Below, one piece after another: positions 8,217 through 17,379 of a stretch of DNA of 64,000 nt. The stretch comes from Methanolobus sp. GTDB lineage: Archaea; Halobacteriota; Methanosarcinia; Methanosarcinales; Methanosarcinaceae. The position numbers and the translations under genes are program-made. The stretch spans positions 48,058-112,057 of the forward strand of contig NZ_JADQBY010000032.1 in NCBI RefSeq assembly GCF_016278385.1, given 5' to 3'. Each line of letters begins with the position of its first letter. The first letter of the stretch is position 1. The notes beneath the pieces are model-generated. The model was not told the origin of the DNA. It ran no database searches and saw only the letters and a program-made list of their open reading frames with translations.

Positions 8217-9446
8217 TCATTCTTTCTTATTATTAGCAGAGTTACTTCCGCCTTCCATCAACTGCCTGATCACTGCATCTTTTGATTTTACTGTTTTGTA
8301 GTTGTAATAGATAAGGCCGCCAATGACTGCCAGAATAATCAATATCATTATAGCGGTTCCTACACCACTGTTCTTTTCCATGACAATGAGATTGATGCCC
8401 GTTTTGATCTGTTCTTCTCCAAAATCATCACTATACGTTATGGTTACCGGTACATCATATTCTCCTGCTTGATCCGCTATAAAAGTAATTACGGCAGGTC
8501 CATCCTCATTCGGGTCAAGAGTTCCTATATAAGACTCTTTTAATCCTTTGAACGGATGATCATAATATACTCTTATGGAGCTTATTGTATTCTCACCGGT
8601 GTTTTCGATCCTCATAGTCAGTTCAACGGTATCTCCTTGTTGAGGAAGAACAGGATTTATTTTAACAGATGCAATATTCAAACTTCCTTTTTTGTCAAGC
8701 ACAGTTATTTTGATGTCATACTCATCCTTCTGCTTGCCATAATCGTCTTCATATTCTACAACAACAGGAATATCAAATGTTCCTGATTTGTTTGCTTTGA
8801 ATTTGAATAATGCAGTTTGACTGGCATTTATATCAAGAGTTCCAATCGTGGAACTTTTGATTCCTTTAAAATCGTGATTTAAGTTAACGACTACAGATTT
8901 TGCTATCCCTTTACCTAGATTTTCTATCCCCAGATTTAAGTCAACTGTATCCCCCTCATAGATATACTCAGGATTAGTTTTTACAGAAGATATCCTTGGT
9001 TCTGCATGTTCACCTATAACAAATACTTCAACATTATAATAGGTAATTTGTTGTACACCCTGATTTCCATATGCCAGTCTCATTTTTATGATATGAGAAC
9101 CGGGTTTTGCATCAGGGGTTGTTCTCATATGGTATATCAGCTGCCTTCGACTGTCACGATAAATAAATGTAGGAATATATGCAGCCAGGTCTTCTGTAAC
9201 TATGATATCCGGAGGGACACTTGTTATTTCAAAAGTGATATTTTCCGGAACTCTGGTACCGCAGTTCTCAAGACTGATACCTATAGTGAATTCTTCATCA
9301 ATGCCCACTGAACTGGGACTTATATCCTCTACAACTGCTGTCAAACATTCATCACCAGAAGCTCCTGCCTGAACAGCAGATGTTCCTGCCAGTAAAATTA
9401 GAAAAACTAATAAGAGCAAACATAGTAATTTTGTATTCAAACCCAC
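8217..9446 (-). CDS. Membrane-anchored surface protein with CARDB/COG1361-like repeats
   Basis: 409 residues: a signal peptide (LLCLLLLVFLILLAGTSAVQA), an ectodomain of immunoglobulin-like beta modules, and a C-terminal TM helix (about 365-385, AIMILIILAVIGGLIYYNY) with a short charged tail. Two modules are clearly paralogous: IASVKINPVLPQQGDTVEL with YYDHPFKGLKESYIGTLD, and ISSVKTNPEYIYEGDTVDL with LNHDFKGIKSSTIGTLD. The pattern is that of COG1361/CARDB archaeal surface proteins. It overlaps the regulator gene by 10 bp and precedes the permease by 9 bp, so it is probably a stoichiometric partner of the transporter. Confidence 0.85.
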   Translation of the reverse strand: MGLNTKLLCLLLLVFLILLAGTSAVQAGASGDECLTAVVEDISPSSVGIDEEFTIGISLENCGTRVPENITFEITSVPPDIIVTEDLAAYIPTFIYRDSRRQLIYHMRTTPDAKPGSHIIKMRLAYGNQGVQQITYYNVEVFVIGEHAEPRISSVKTNPEYIYEGDTVDLNLGIENLGKGIAKSVVVNLNHDFKGIKSSTIGTLDINASQTALFKFKANKSGTFDIPVVVEYEDDYGKQKDEYDIKITVLDKKGSLNIASVKINPVLPQQGDTVELTMRIENTGENTISSIRVYYDHPFKGLKESYIGTLDPNEDGPAVITFIADQAGEYDVPVTITYSDDFGEEQIKTGINLIVMEKNSGVGTAIMILIILAVIGGLIYYNYKTVKSKDAVIRQLMEGGSNSANNKKE

Positions 9447-9934
9447 TCTTTACCCATCTCCTTTTGAATTTTTTCTGTGAACTCAATTAAGTTCTTAATA
9501 ATCAAGTCTAATGCCACCATCTGTTGGTAATAATCTTCGATCAGTTTAAGCATCGTTTCAGAGTCCCCTGTTTTGTTCTTTTTACATTTTTCGATTATTG
9601 AAGGAAGACCTTGAAGTGCTGGATTTAAAATAACTTCTTTTTTGGTTTTTGCAGCATTAATGGTCATTTCCAGCATATCTTTTTGAATTGAGAAGTACAA
9701 TTTTTTTGAACCGGCTTTTTTTGTTTTTTCTACAAGAGTGAGTCCACTAAGAAGTTTCATTGCGGCACTGACAGCTGAAAAACTATATCCGGTCCTTGTA
9801 GAGAGCTCTTCTAGAGTTATTGGATCTGGTTCAGAATAAAGTACTGAAAGCAATTTAGAGGAAAGGTCATCGAGTCCGTAGGATTTCATCCCCTGATGCA
9901 CAATATCTTCGAATTCTTTTCTGGCCGTTTCCAT
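9437..9934 (-). CDS. GbsR/MarR family transcriptional regulator
   Basis: 165 residues with a winged-helix domain at about 20-90 (LEELSTRTGYSFSAVSAAMK recognition region, KTKKAGSKKLYFSIQKDML wing) and a helical C-terminal dimerisation part. This is the GbsR-type MarR layout. It is first in the four-gene transporter operon and overlaps the next gene by 10 bp. A perfect 14-bp palindrome lies 26 bp upstream of the start, which suggests autoregulation. The ligand is unknown. Confidence 0.85.
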   Translation of the reverse strand: METARKEFEDIVHQGMKSYGLDDLSSKLLSVLYSEPDPITLEELSTRTGYSFSAVSAAMKLLSGLTLVEKTKKAGSKKLYFSIQKDMLEMTINAAKTKKEVILNPALQGLPSIIEKCKKNKTGDSETMLKLIEDYYQQMVALDLIIKNLIEFTEKIQKEMGKEWV

Positions 9935-9959
9935 ATTATCCTCTTTATTTACTTGATTT

Positions 9960-9973
9960 ACTGTAATTACAGT
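9960..9973. promoter_or_regulatory. Perfect 14-bp palindrome, probable operator of the GbsR/ABC operon
   Basis: ACTGTAATTACAGT is self-complementary and lies 26-39 bp before the regulator ATG, within the expected promoter footprint. Confidence 0.65.
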
Positions 9974-10502
9974 CTTTTGTGTAAATTAGAATTTATGTGC
10001 GCGTGCATATATATCTTTTGAATGTACAGATGAACTTATAAAAGTTGAACATATTACCTGAAACTTATTATTAATATAGTCACAAAATCTGTTATCCACA
10101 TATTGTTTTCATTTGGAATGATATCTGAAACCATTCAAATATCTGTCTAGTTATCATAATCTCAAAACGGGATAAATTAATGCATACTGAAGGAACTACA
10201 TAACCCTGCAATGCTTTCTTGTTTTGTGGAGTCAAATGCATACACATGTTAATAGAAAAGCTATCATCAAACTCATACATGTGAACAAAAATCCTGAAAA
10301 CAGTGTTTCTTTCAGAATCAATGATAACATTAAAATTTACATTTTTATAGTGTTAATAAGCTACATGGTATCTATTGAAAAATTTGAAACCGCCTTAATA
10401 AATTGAATTTAAAGATAGTGTTCATAATCGAGTAAAATCAAAAAGTTAATAAATAAATAAAGTAATATAAAACAGCAACAAATTACCAATTAAAAAGACT
10501 GG
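9974..10502. other. AT-rich intergenic region
   Basis: About 530 bp between the reverse-strand regulator and the forward lipoprotein gene. It should contain the promoters of both. Short open frames here (for example 10092-10280 reverse and 10224-10406 forward) have no recognisable features. I see no RNA gene. Confidence 0.5.
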
Positions 10503-11963
10503 ATGGTAAAAATGAAATCAAAAATAATATTAACATTGCTCTTGATAGGCATAATTGCACTTTCAGGATGTACAGATATAAGTGACTCATACAAACCTGG
10601 AAGCTTCGGAACAACCGAAGAAGAAATGCAGATTGTAGATGCAGTAACAGACAAATATGGTGATATGACAGCCACAGGCGAACCACGACTTCTTGAAGTA
10701 ATGATGACATCATCAACAGAAAACTTCATACCAGTCGATAAAGTACTGAAATATTCAAAGGACTCAGAAGAATTGTACGCATGGTTCATCTACGACAACT
10801 TTGATTACGACATTATAAGTGTAGAATGGATATACCTTGACAACGATTACTCTATCTATACCTTTGAATCAGAAACTGGCGAAGACTTTGGTCGTGGAAC
10901 ATTCATACTTGAAAAGCCAGATGACGGCTGGCCACTTGGAGATTACAAAGTAATCATAAGCGGTGCAGGAGTCGAAGAATCCGTAGAATTTGAAATAATA
11001 GACGGAGATACTGTATCTATACCACTTGATCTGCTAGCCGGCACATCAATAGGCAGCCAGAAAGCAGAATTTGGAAACACAGAAACAACAGAAGCACTAC
11101 CAACTCCACAAAGCGGATTTGAAGCAGAAAGTACAACAGGCAGCTTCATAGGAGAATGGGATTCAAATTGGGGAGATATGACAATCACACAATCAGGTGA
11201 TAAGCTAATCGGTGAATACACACACGATAAGGGTAAGATTGAAGGTGTTGTAAACGGCGATGTATTCATAGGAACCTGGTCCGAAAGCCCTTCATACGCA
11301 GAACCAAACGATGCAGGTGATGTAGAACTTAAACTGAGTAAAGACGGTAACTCATTTGAAGGAAACTGGAGATATGGCTCTGATGATTCATCCTGGAGCG
11401 GTGGCTGGACAGGAACCAGAGTAGAACAATCAACAACAACATCATCAGGCGTAGAACCTGGCTGGTATCTTACAACAGTTGAAGACTACGGCGACAAACC
11501 AGAAAAGACACACGATTACTACACATACGATGTCGATTACAAAAGAGGTAATGTCTGGACCAGTGACACCGGAAGCAAAGGTGAGACAGCACAGGTAAGA
11601 ACAATCAGCGAAGAACCAAAAGACTTCTACGCTGCTGAAGAAGAGATCGTAATTAAAGTCAGAAAAGAAGCTGTATTTATAGCAACTGATGGTCTCGGAC
11701 TTGGTGATACAAGCACTATAAACATAGACAGTGCAGATATCCCAATTGACAGAGGAACCTCAAGCCACTATTATCTGGAAGATGAAACATATGGAACTTA
11801 CTTTAGGATGGAATGGAATGATCCAACAGGCACCGTCAAGGAAGGCACCTTCAAAGCAAATGCACCAGAAGCAAACGCATTTGCTGGCTCATTCAGATTA
11901 CTTTACGGATACAGTAATGGTGGAAGCTACGGAACAAACTACATATACGAATGGAGAGAGTAA
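10503..11963 (+). CDS. Large secreted lipoprotein of unknown function
   Basis: 486 residues with a type II signal peptide (IILTLLLIGIIALSGC, lipobox LSGC), so it is probably anchored to the membrane by a lipid on Cys. The mature protein is acidic. One region (about 215-300) has repeated Trp/Gly motifs such as GSFIGEWDSNWGDMTITQSG and GTWSESPSYAEP with GNWRYGSDDSSWSGGWTGTR, reminiscent of short beta-barrel modules. The translation could start at 10512 (MKSK), which has GGATGG 5 nt upstream. Codon use strongly favours A-ending codons compared with neighbours. No enzymatic motif is recognised. Confidence 0.8.
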   Translation: MVKMKSKIILTLLLIGIIALSGCTDISDSYKPGSFGTTEEEMQIVDAVTDKYGDMTATGEPRLLEVMMTSSTENFIPVDKVLKYSKDSEELYAWFIYDNFDYDIISVEWIYLDNDYSIYTFESETGEDFGRGTFILEKPDDGWPLGDYKVIISGAGVEESVEFEIIDGDTVSIPLDLLAGTSIGSQKAEFGNTETTEALPTPQSGFEAESTTGSFIGEWDSNWGDMTITQSGDKLIGEYTHDKGKIEGVVNGDVFIGTWSESPSYAEPNDAGDVELKLSKDGNSFEGNWRYGSDDSSWSGGWTGTRVEQSTTTSSGVEPGWYLTTVEDYGDKPEKTHDYYTYDVDYKRGNVWTSDTGSKGETAQVRTISEEPKDFYAAEEEIVIKVRKEAVFIATDGLGLGDTSTINIDSADIPIDRGTSSHYYLEDETYGTYFRMEWNDPTGTVKEGTFKANAPEANAFAGSFRLLYGYSNGGSYGTNYIYEWRE

Positions 11964-11991
11964 TTCTCTCTCATTTCTCTTTTTTCTTTTA
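11954..11991 (+). terminator. Hairpin and T-rich tract at the lipoprotein 3' end
   Basis: GAGAGAG (11954-11960) pairs with CTCTCTC (11966-11972) around the stop codon and is followed by a pyrimidine/T-rich run. Confidence 0.6.
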
Positions 11992-12224
11992 ATCTCTACA
12001 ACATTGTGTACGCAAATTAATACCTTAACTCTTTTCTATATTATTGGGAAAAACACGTACTATAAAATAGAGATTAACTAGTGGAAAAAAGGTGATTAAG
12101 TCAAAATATTTTTAAATACTTTTAACATAATGGCAGGATAATATGCCAGCTGTTTACTGAAAACTTTAGCAGGAAGGCTGTTCATAACCATCATCTGAAA
12201 AAACATTACTTGATGGGTGTTTAT

Positions 12225-13216
12225 ATGGATTCGGAAATCAATATCCTGGGCGGAGGAATAAGTGGTCTGGCATGCACAATCATCCTTCGTAAAAATGGAT
12301 ATATGTCAATGTTTACGAAATAAATGCTATTGGTACAAGATTCAACAGTGACTAGCAGGCAATAGAAAACTAGTCTGAAAAAACAAATGGGCTTGATGAT
12401 ATCGGCTCTTTTGGTATTAACCTGTCCTTTAAATATGTGCCACTTTATGAACTCAAACTTCATTGCTCTAATAAAATACTTATCCACCAAGGGAAAAATG
12501 CCTGTTATCTTGTGAAACGTGGTTCTGATAATGACTTATGGACACAATCTATTTTAGCAAGCAAAATATCTGTGAGTGAATATCCATTTTGGATAGGAAT
12601 CTGATAAAATTGTCCCCATACATGTAATCACAACTGGTCTTAAAAAAGGAAACATCCTTGCAAAGGGAATCAAATTCATCACAAACAGTAATGACACTTA
12701 TCGCATGGCACTTGGGGATGATATTGCAAAAGGATTTTACTCATATCTATTGATTAAAGACGGCTACGGAACAATTGCAACCATTTTTGATAAGAAAGAT
12801 GCAACTGATTCCGAAAAGTTCCTTTACAACACTATTGATTTTTTTTCCCAATATACCAATAAAGAAGAGATTGAATCCGGTATAAAATTTGGAGGCTATA
12901 GGTATTTTAATATTTGTAAATCCTTATGCACTTAAGATGGTGTAATGTTTATAGGCGAAGCGGGAGGACTTCAGGACTATCTGTGAGGGTTTGGTATGAG
13001 ATATACATTCCAGAGCGCCTATTTTGCTGCAAGGAGTATAATGTGCGGTGAGTCCTATGATGAACTATAAATGAAGAATTGCACAAGAAACTCAAGCATT
13101 CAAAAAGGAACAGGGTTGTTTTTGAAATGATGGGACCCTTTGCATATCCTTTAGCTTATCATCTATTTGATGTGAGTAAAGACCCGTTAAAGCTTCTGAA
13201 TGTAATGTATAAATAA
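12225..13216 (+). pseudogene. Decayed FAD-dependent oxidoreductase (geranylgeranyl-reductase-like)
   Basis: The remains of a flavoprotein of about 330 residues, spread over two frames with several stops. It starts with an intact Rossmann fold, INILGGGISGLACTIILRKN (GxGxxG). After a frame change near 12300 it continues NVYEINAIGTRFNSD, with in-frame TAG codons. The C-terminal part has LGDDIAKGFYSYLLIKDGYG and then MFIGEAGGLQDYL, stop, GFGMRYTFQSAYFAARS, which matches the GD..G...p..G.Gi..A..sg..AA motif of geranylgeranyl reductase/lycopene-cyclase-type FAD enzymes. At least one frameshift and five or more nonsense codons rule out function. It ends at TAA 13214-13216. Confidence 0.8.
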
Positions 13217-13266
13217 CTTTTTTGTACTTATAATGTGAAGGATCTCCTTGTTAATTCATTTTTTAA

Positions 13267-13950
13267 TTAATTTTTTCTTTTTTGAAGAGTTACCCTGAAG
13301 AGCTTTCTTGGAAGAGGTCCTTCGTCAAATTCCTTTCTATCAACGAGATCATACCCTTTTGAAAGGTGTTCTACCTTTTCTTTGCTCAGGAAATGCACGA
13401 TAAACCCACCCTCTATCTCCCACATGTCTTCACATCTATGGATTCCTGTTCTATATTGAGGGTCTCCTGTATGTCGTGTTGTGAATATGTTCAGTCCACC
13501 TGGTCTAAGGACTCTTTGGATCTCTTTTGATACAGATTCGAGTTCAGAAATGGTTAGTGGCATACAGTAGAGCATATGTGAATAACATGCATCAAAGGAT
13601 TCATTTACAAATGGAAGAGGTTTTCTGACATCGTGCTGCAAAGTTGTTACATGCTCAGACAGTCCATTCTCCCGGACTTTCTGTTCGATAACCTGAATCC
13701 CTTTTTTGGAATAATCCAGGGAATATACCTGAAATCCATTTTGCACAAAAAATAAAGTATCTCTTCCCTGACCAGCTCCAAGTTCAAGAATCTTTATTTT
13801 CCCCTCTTCCTTAAAGGTTTCAGCCGCCCATAGAGCAGGAGAACTGGGCTTTTCACCGAACTTCGAACTATTATTTGAAAACACCTTTTCCCAGTGATTC
13901 TGCTGTTTTCTAAGAATTTCCTTATCTATGCATGAATCTCCCTGCATCAT
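13267..13950 (-). CDS. Class I SAM-dependent methyltransferase
   Basis: 227 residues. Motif I is ILELGAGQGRDTLFFVQNG near residue 53, motif II VYSLDYSKKGIQVIEQ, then LQHDVRKPLPFVNESFDACYSHMLYCMPL and VLRPGGLNIFTTRH. The GQGRD.LFF form of motif I and the acidic DYS loop are typical of the TehB-like/Methyltransf_11 group. The substrate is unknown. It follows the FGE-like gene by 18 bp on the same strand, so they are probably co-transcribed. Confidence 0.85.
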   Translation of the reverse strand: MMQGDSCIDKEILRKQQNHWEKVFSNNSSKFGEKPSSPALWAAETFKEEGKIKILELGAGQGRDTLFFVQNGFQVYSLDYSKKGIQVIEQKVRENGLSEHVTTLQHDVRKPLPFVNESFDACYSHMLYCMPLTISELESVSKEIQRVLRPGGLNIFTTRHTGDPQYRTGIHRCEDMWEIEGGFIVHFLSKEKVEHLSKGYDLVDRKEFDEGPLPRKLFRVTLQKRKN

Positions 13951-13968
13951 AGAATCACTCTTTAATCT

Positions 13969-14730
13969 TTATGTTTCTCTAAGGAGGCGCAAACCAAGAC
14001 GACTGCTGTTACGCCGAGCAACCGGAGGGTAATAGTAACGACTTGCTGATCGGCATCCTACGGCTGAAGTTTGCCAGCTACCTCCTCTTAGTACCCTCAT
14101 GATCTTGGAAGAAACATCAGCATCCTCCCTGGCACTACCGTCTGCAGGAGCATCTGCGTAACTATCATGATACATGTCCTGCACCCATTCCCACAGATTT
14201 CCATGCATATCATACAATCCCCAGGGATTGGTTTTCTTCTGGCCCACAGGATGAGAACCAATCTCCAAATTCCCGCAATAACAATACTCATCCAGTTCGG
14301 ATTCATTGTCACCAAACGAATACCTCGTGCCAGTACCCGCCCTGCAGGCATATTCCCATTCAGCTTCAGAGGGAAGACGATACTTACCAGTACTATCTTT
14401 TTCATTTAACTTATTGATAAACTCCTGTGCATCATTCCATGAAACTCTGTCAACAGGCCTGCTGTCTCCAACAAACTTAGAAGTATTACTGCCCATTACC
14501 TCGACCCACTGTTTCTGCGTTACCAAAAATTTGCCAAGATAAAATGTTTTTTCTATATTGACTTTGTGAACAGGTTTTTCGTTCTTATACCAGTTATTTT
14601 CATCTTCAAGTGAACCCATTTCAAATTTACCTGCAGGAATCAATATGAATTCCATACCAATCGAATTTGTGTAAGTATTTGGAAAAACAAATGCCTCTTT
14701 TTTTAGTCGGCCATATGAATCTTTTTTCAT
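13969..14730 (-). CDS. Formylglycine-generating-enzyme-like (SUMF1/FGE-sulfatase fold) protein
   Basis: 253 residues, nearly all one FGE-sulfatase domain: GMEFILIPAGKFEMGS, KPVHKVNIEKTFYLGKFLVT, RPVDRVSWNDAQEFINKLN, YRLPSEAEWEYACRAGTGT, NPWGLYDMHGNLWEWVQDMY, VLRGGSW and a C-terminal GLRLL. The two Cys of the copper site in true FGE enzymes are not seen near the end, so sulfatase maturation is unlikely. Many such archaeal and bacterial proteins are signalling or binding variants. It lies between a sensor kinase and a methyltransferase on the same strand. Confidence 0.85.
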   Translation of the reverse strand: MKKDSYGRLKKEAFVFPNTYTNSIGMEFILIPAGKFEMGSLEDENNWYKNEKPVHKVNIEKTFYLGKFLVTQKQWVEVMGSNTSKFVGDSRPVDRVSWNDAQEFINKLNEKDSTGKYRLPSEAEWEYACRAGTGTRYSFGDNESELDEYCYCGNLEIGSHPVGQKKTNPWGLYDMHGNLWEWVQDMYHDSYADAPADGSAREDADVSSKIMRVLRGGSWQTSAVGCRSASRYYYPPVARRNSSRLGLRLLRET

Positions 14731-14785
14731 AATGATAATTCCATCAGCCTAAAAAATCCTTTTTTCACGATTTTATATACACGGA

Positions 14786-17302
14786 CTATGAGTTCTCCGC
14801 CTCTATCCATTTTGGAATCTTCACATGAAATGAGCTCCCCTGTCCTATCTCACTTTCAATCCAGATATTTCCCTGATGTGCAGCTACAGTATCCTTGCAG
14901 ATATAGAGACTTGATTCAAAACCCTGGAACATCCGTGCTATTGAATCATCCGCCTGATACATTTTATAAAACAGACGGGGTATGAGATCTTTAGCTATAC
15001 CTTCACCGGTATCAGTTATAGTCACATGTAGATGGCCATTTTCCTCTGATACTTCGACGCCGATACTGTTTCCTTTTGGTGTGAGATTGATAGCATTATG
15101 GATCAGGTATACAAACATTTCCTTCAGTTTTTCCTTATCTCCCTTTACAGGAGGAAGGCCTGCCGGAATTTCCTTTTCCAGTGCCAGTTCTTTTTCATCT
15201 ATCAACAATATCTGGTTAAGTAGCACATCAGATAGAACAGTTCCAATACTGACCGGCTCAAATGAGTACTCTATCCTGCCGGATTGTTGTAAATCACTAT
15301 ACAAAATTGCATCAATAAGGAGTTTTAACCTCTCGGAGTTATTCAGCAATATAGAAATAGCCTCTTTCTGTGAATCATCTAGCAGGTTCAATGTTTCATC
15401 ATCAAGTACATCAAATCCATGCAAAAGATCATGTCCGTTTTTAATACTGTCTTCAATGAATTCTGTTTTTATCATATTGACAGATCTGAGCTTTGTATTG
15501 GCTTTCAGGAGTTCCTCAGAGTACTTACTTAATGCACCTATCAACTGTTTTCTCTGGATCAGTTTCCACATACCCTGCATCAAAAGGGTGAGTTGGCGGA
15601 CATCGGATTCATCATATTCTTCCTCTTTATTTCCAACACCCACAACTGCAACTATATGATCTCCATCAAATATTGGAACATTCATATGTCTTGTTAATTC
15701 TACATGTCCTTTTGGATATCCTTTTTTCATGGTATTTGGAGCAGAATAATCATTTGTAATGATTGCTTTTCTCTGCTTAACGGCCTCTCCCCATAATCCG
15801 GTAGTCTTTACAGGATAAATGAATTGTTTGTCGCTTATACCACACTCATTCATTGCTGTATTTGACCATGAATCCATTATAAGGTCTGTTTCATCAGCAT
15901 TCATGAACGCAAGATAACCAAGTTTACTTTCAGTAAGGCGAACTGCCTCTTCTTTAACAAATTCTGCGATCTCATCCAGGGAAGCAGCTGTCATTTCATT
16001 TAGCTTTATCAATGTCTCTAGGCGTGATTCGTTCAGTTGTTTAGCCTTTTCAGCTCTTTTGCGTTCTGTGATGTCACGTGCAACTGACAGAACAGTCTTC
16101 TTCCCATTATAATTGATCATCCGGGCATTTATTTCCAAAGGAATAACGCTTCCATCTTTCCGGATTGCTGCAGCCTCATACATGGCTTTATGATCTTTTT
16201 CTATTACTTTGATTAATTCAGAAGCTCGCTGTACATACCATGAAGGCACAATATCCATAGGTGACGAACTTAAAATATAATCCTTTGAGTATCCAAGACT
16301 ATCAACAACAACCTTATTTACATCTATAAGATTTCCATTCAACTCACTTACGTAGATCTGGTCGTTGATATTATTAAAAATAGTCTTGAATCTGTGATCG
16401 GATTCCCTAAAAGTTTCATTGACTACTCTGTGTTCTATCTCAATTGCTGCAAGATCCGAGTTTGCTTTAAGGTACTCGTAACATGTCTTCTTGGGTTTAT
16501 TTGGAAAATTGAAATACATTAGGAAAACACCAAGTATCTCACCAGTTGAAGATACTATAAGTTCGGCCCAGCTGGCTTTAAGTCCTGCTTTCTTTGCAAG
16601 TTCCCTATGTTTTGCCCAGTATGGGTGTGTTTCTATATTTTCAACGATCACCCTTTCTCCCATATAAAGCGCTGTGCCACCAGAACCAACTCCATATCCA
16701 ATATCAAGACCCTCTATTGCTTCCTTAAAATAAGTGGGTAGATTGGGTGCAATGACACGACATATATGATGTTTCTTTTTATCAAGAAGCATAACGGCAC
16801 ATGTCAGACCACTTCGAATTCTTTCGGCATTGGTAACAAGGAGCCCCAGAACATCCTCGAGAGAGATTTCTGTAAGTGGCTTCCCGTTATGTGCTTTCTG
16901 TTGATGGGTGATCATTTCATTGTGCTTGCATTCAGTGATATCAATAATTGTACCTTCAAGGTGCACATTTTGATCACCGCGGGAGTTTATACGTACCCTA
17001 TCCTCAACGTAACGAACTTCACCAAAACGGCTAATTATCCTGTACTCCTGAATGAATTCTGTCAGTTGTTTATTCAGGTACTTGAAAGCTTTTAAAACAA
17101 CTTTACGATCATCAGGATGGATCAGGTCTGCATATTTGATTTTACCCGAATAGAAATCTTCAGGGATGTATCCGAATTGCCTCACATTGTTGGAGATGTA
17201 CTCTACCGGATACTCTTTCTCAGTCTTCCTGGAAATCACAATAATAGGACTATTATTGATTATTGACTCCATGCTTATGTTCAGATTTGATTGTCCAATC
17301 AT
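14786..17302 (-). CDS. PAS-GAF-PAS-GAF sensor histidine kinase with degenerate H-box
   Basis: 838 cytoplasmic residues without TM segments. Order: PAS 1 (about 20-130, closing with LEGTIIDITE), GAF 1 (145-290), PAS 2 (300-415, ending VARDITERKRAE), GAF 2 (430-590, with SKLGYLAFMNADETDLIM and FDGDHIVAVVGVGNKEEEYD), then a kinase core. ATP-lid motifs are present: N-box HNAINLTPKG, G1 DTGEGI and a G2 region. The usual SHELRTPL phospho-acceptor box is replaced by DSIKNGHDLLHGF, about four residues shorter, so the conserved His is lost. The GAF 2 type resembles GAF domains in Methanosarcina sensor kinases. The ligand is unknown. Confidence 0.88.
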   Translation of the reverse strand: MIGQSNLNISMESIINNSPIIVISRKTEKEYPVEYISNNVRQFGYIPEDFYSGKIKYADLIHPDDRKVVLKAFKYLNKQLTEFIQEYRIISRFGEVRYVEDRVRINSRGDQNVHLEGTIIDITECKHNEMITHQQKAHNGKPLTEISLEDVLGLLVTNAERIRSGLTCAVMLLDKKKHHICRVIAPNLPTYFKEAIEGLDIGYGVGSGGTALYMGERVIVENIETHPYWAKHRELAKKAGLKASWAELIVSSTGEILGVFLMYFNFPNKPKKTCYEYLKANSDLAAIEIEHRVVNETFRESDHRFKTIFNNINDQIYVSELNGNLIDVNKVVVDSLGYSKDYILSSSPMDIVPSWYVQRASELIKVIEKDHKAMYEAAAIRKDGSVIPLEINARMINYNGKKTVLSVARDITERKRAEKAKQLNESRLETLIKLNEMTAASLDEIAEFVKEEAVRLTESKLGYLAFMNADETDLIMDSWSNTAMNECGISDKQFIYPVKTTGLWGEAVKQRKAIITNDYSAPNTMKKGYPKGHVELTRHMNVPIFDGDHIVAVVGVGNKEEEYDESDVRQLTLLMQGMWKLIQRKQLIGALSKYSEELLKANTKLRSVNMIKTEFIEDSIKNGHDLLHGFDVLDDETLNLLDDSQKEAISILLNNSERLKLLIDAILYSDLQQSGRIEYSFEPVSIGTVLSDVLLNQILLIDEKELALEKEIPAGLPPVKGDKEKLKEMFVYLIHNAINLTPKGNSIGVEVSEENGHLHVTITDTGEGIAKDLIPRLFYKMYQADDSIARMFQGFESSLYICKDTVAAHQGNIWIESEIGQGSSFHVKIPKWIEAENS

Positions 17303-17379
17303 GTTTTTGACCGTGATACTTTTTGTTATGTCATTGTTCGTTAAACTAAGTTCAATTTCACAGTAAAAATGTTAGAGGA

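Noticed and set aside
14982..15659. Forward open frame of 225 codons
   Set aside because: Antisense to the sensor kinase core, Ser/Ile-rich, no family motif; a shadow of the kinase reading frame.
16081..16200. Boundaries between PAS 2 and GAF domains as a frameshift site
   Set aside because: The frame is continuous and VARDITERKRAE is a normal PAS-end linker.
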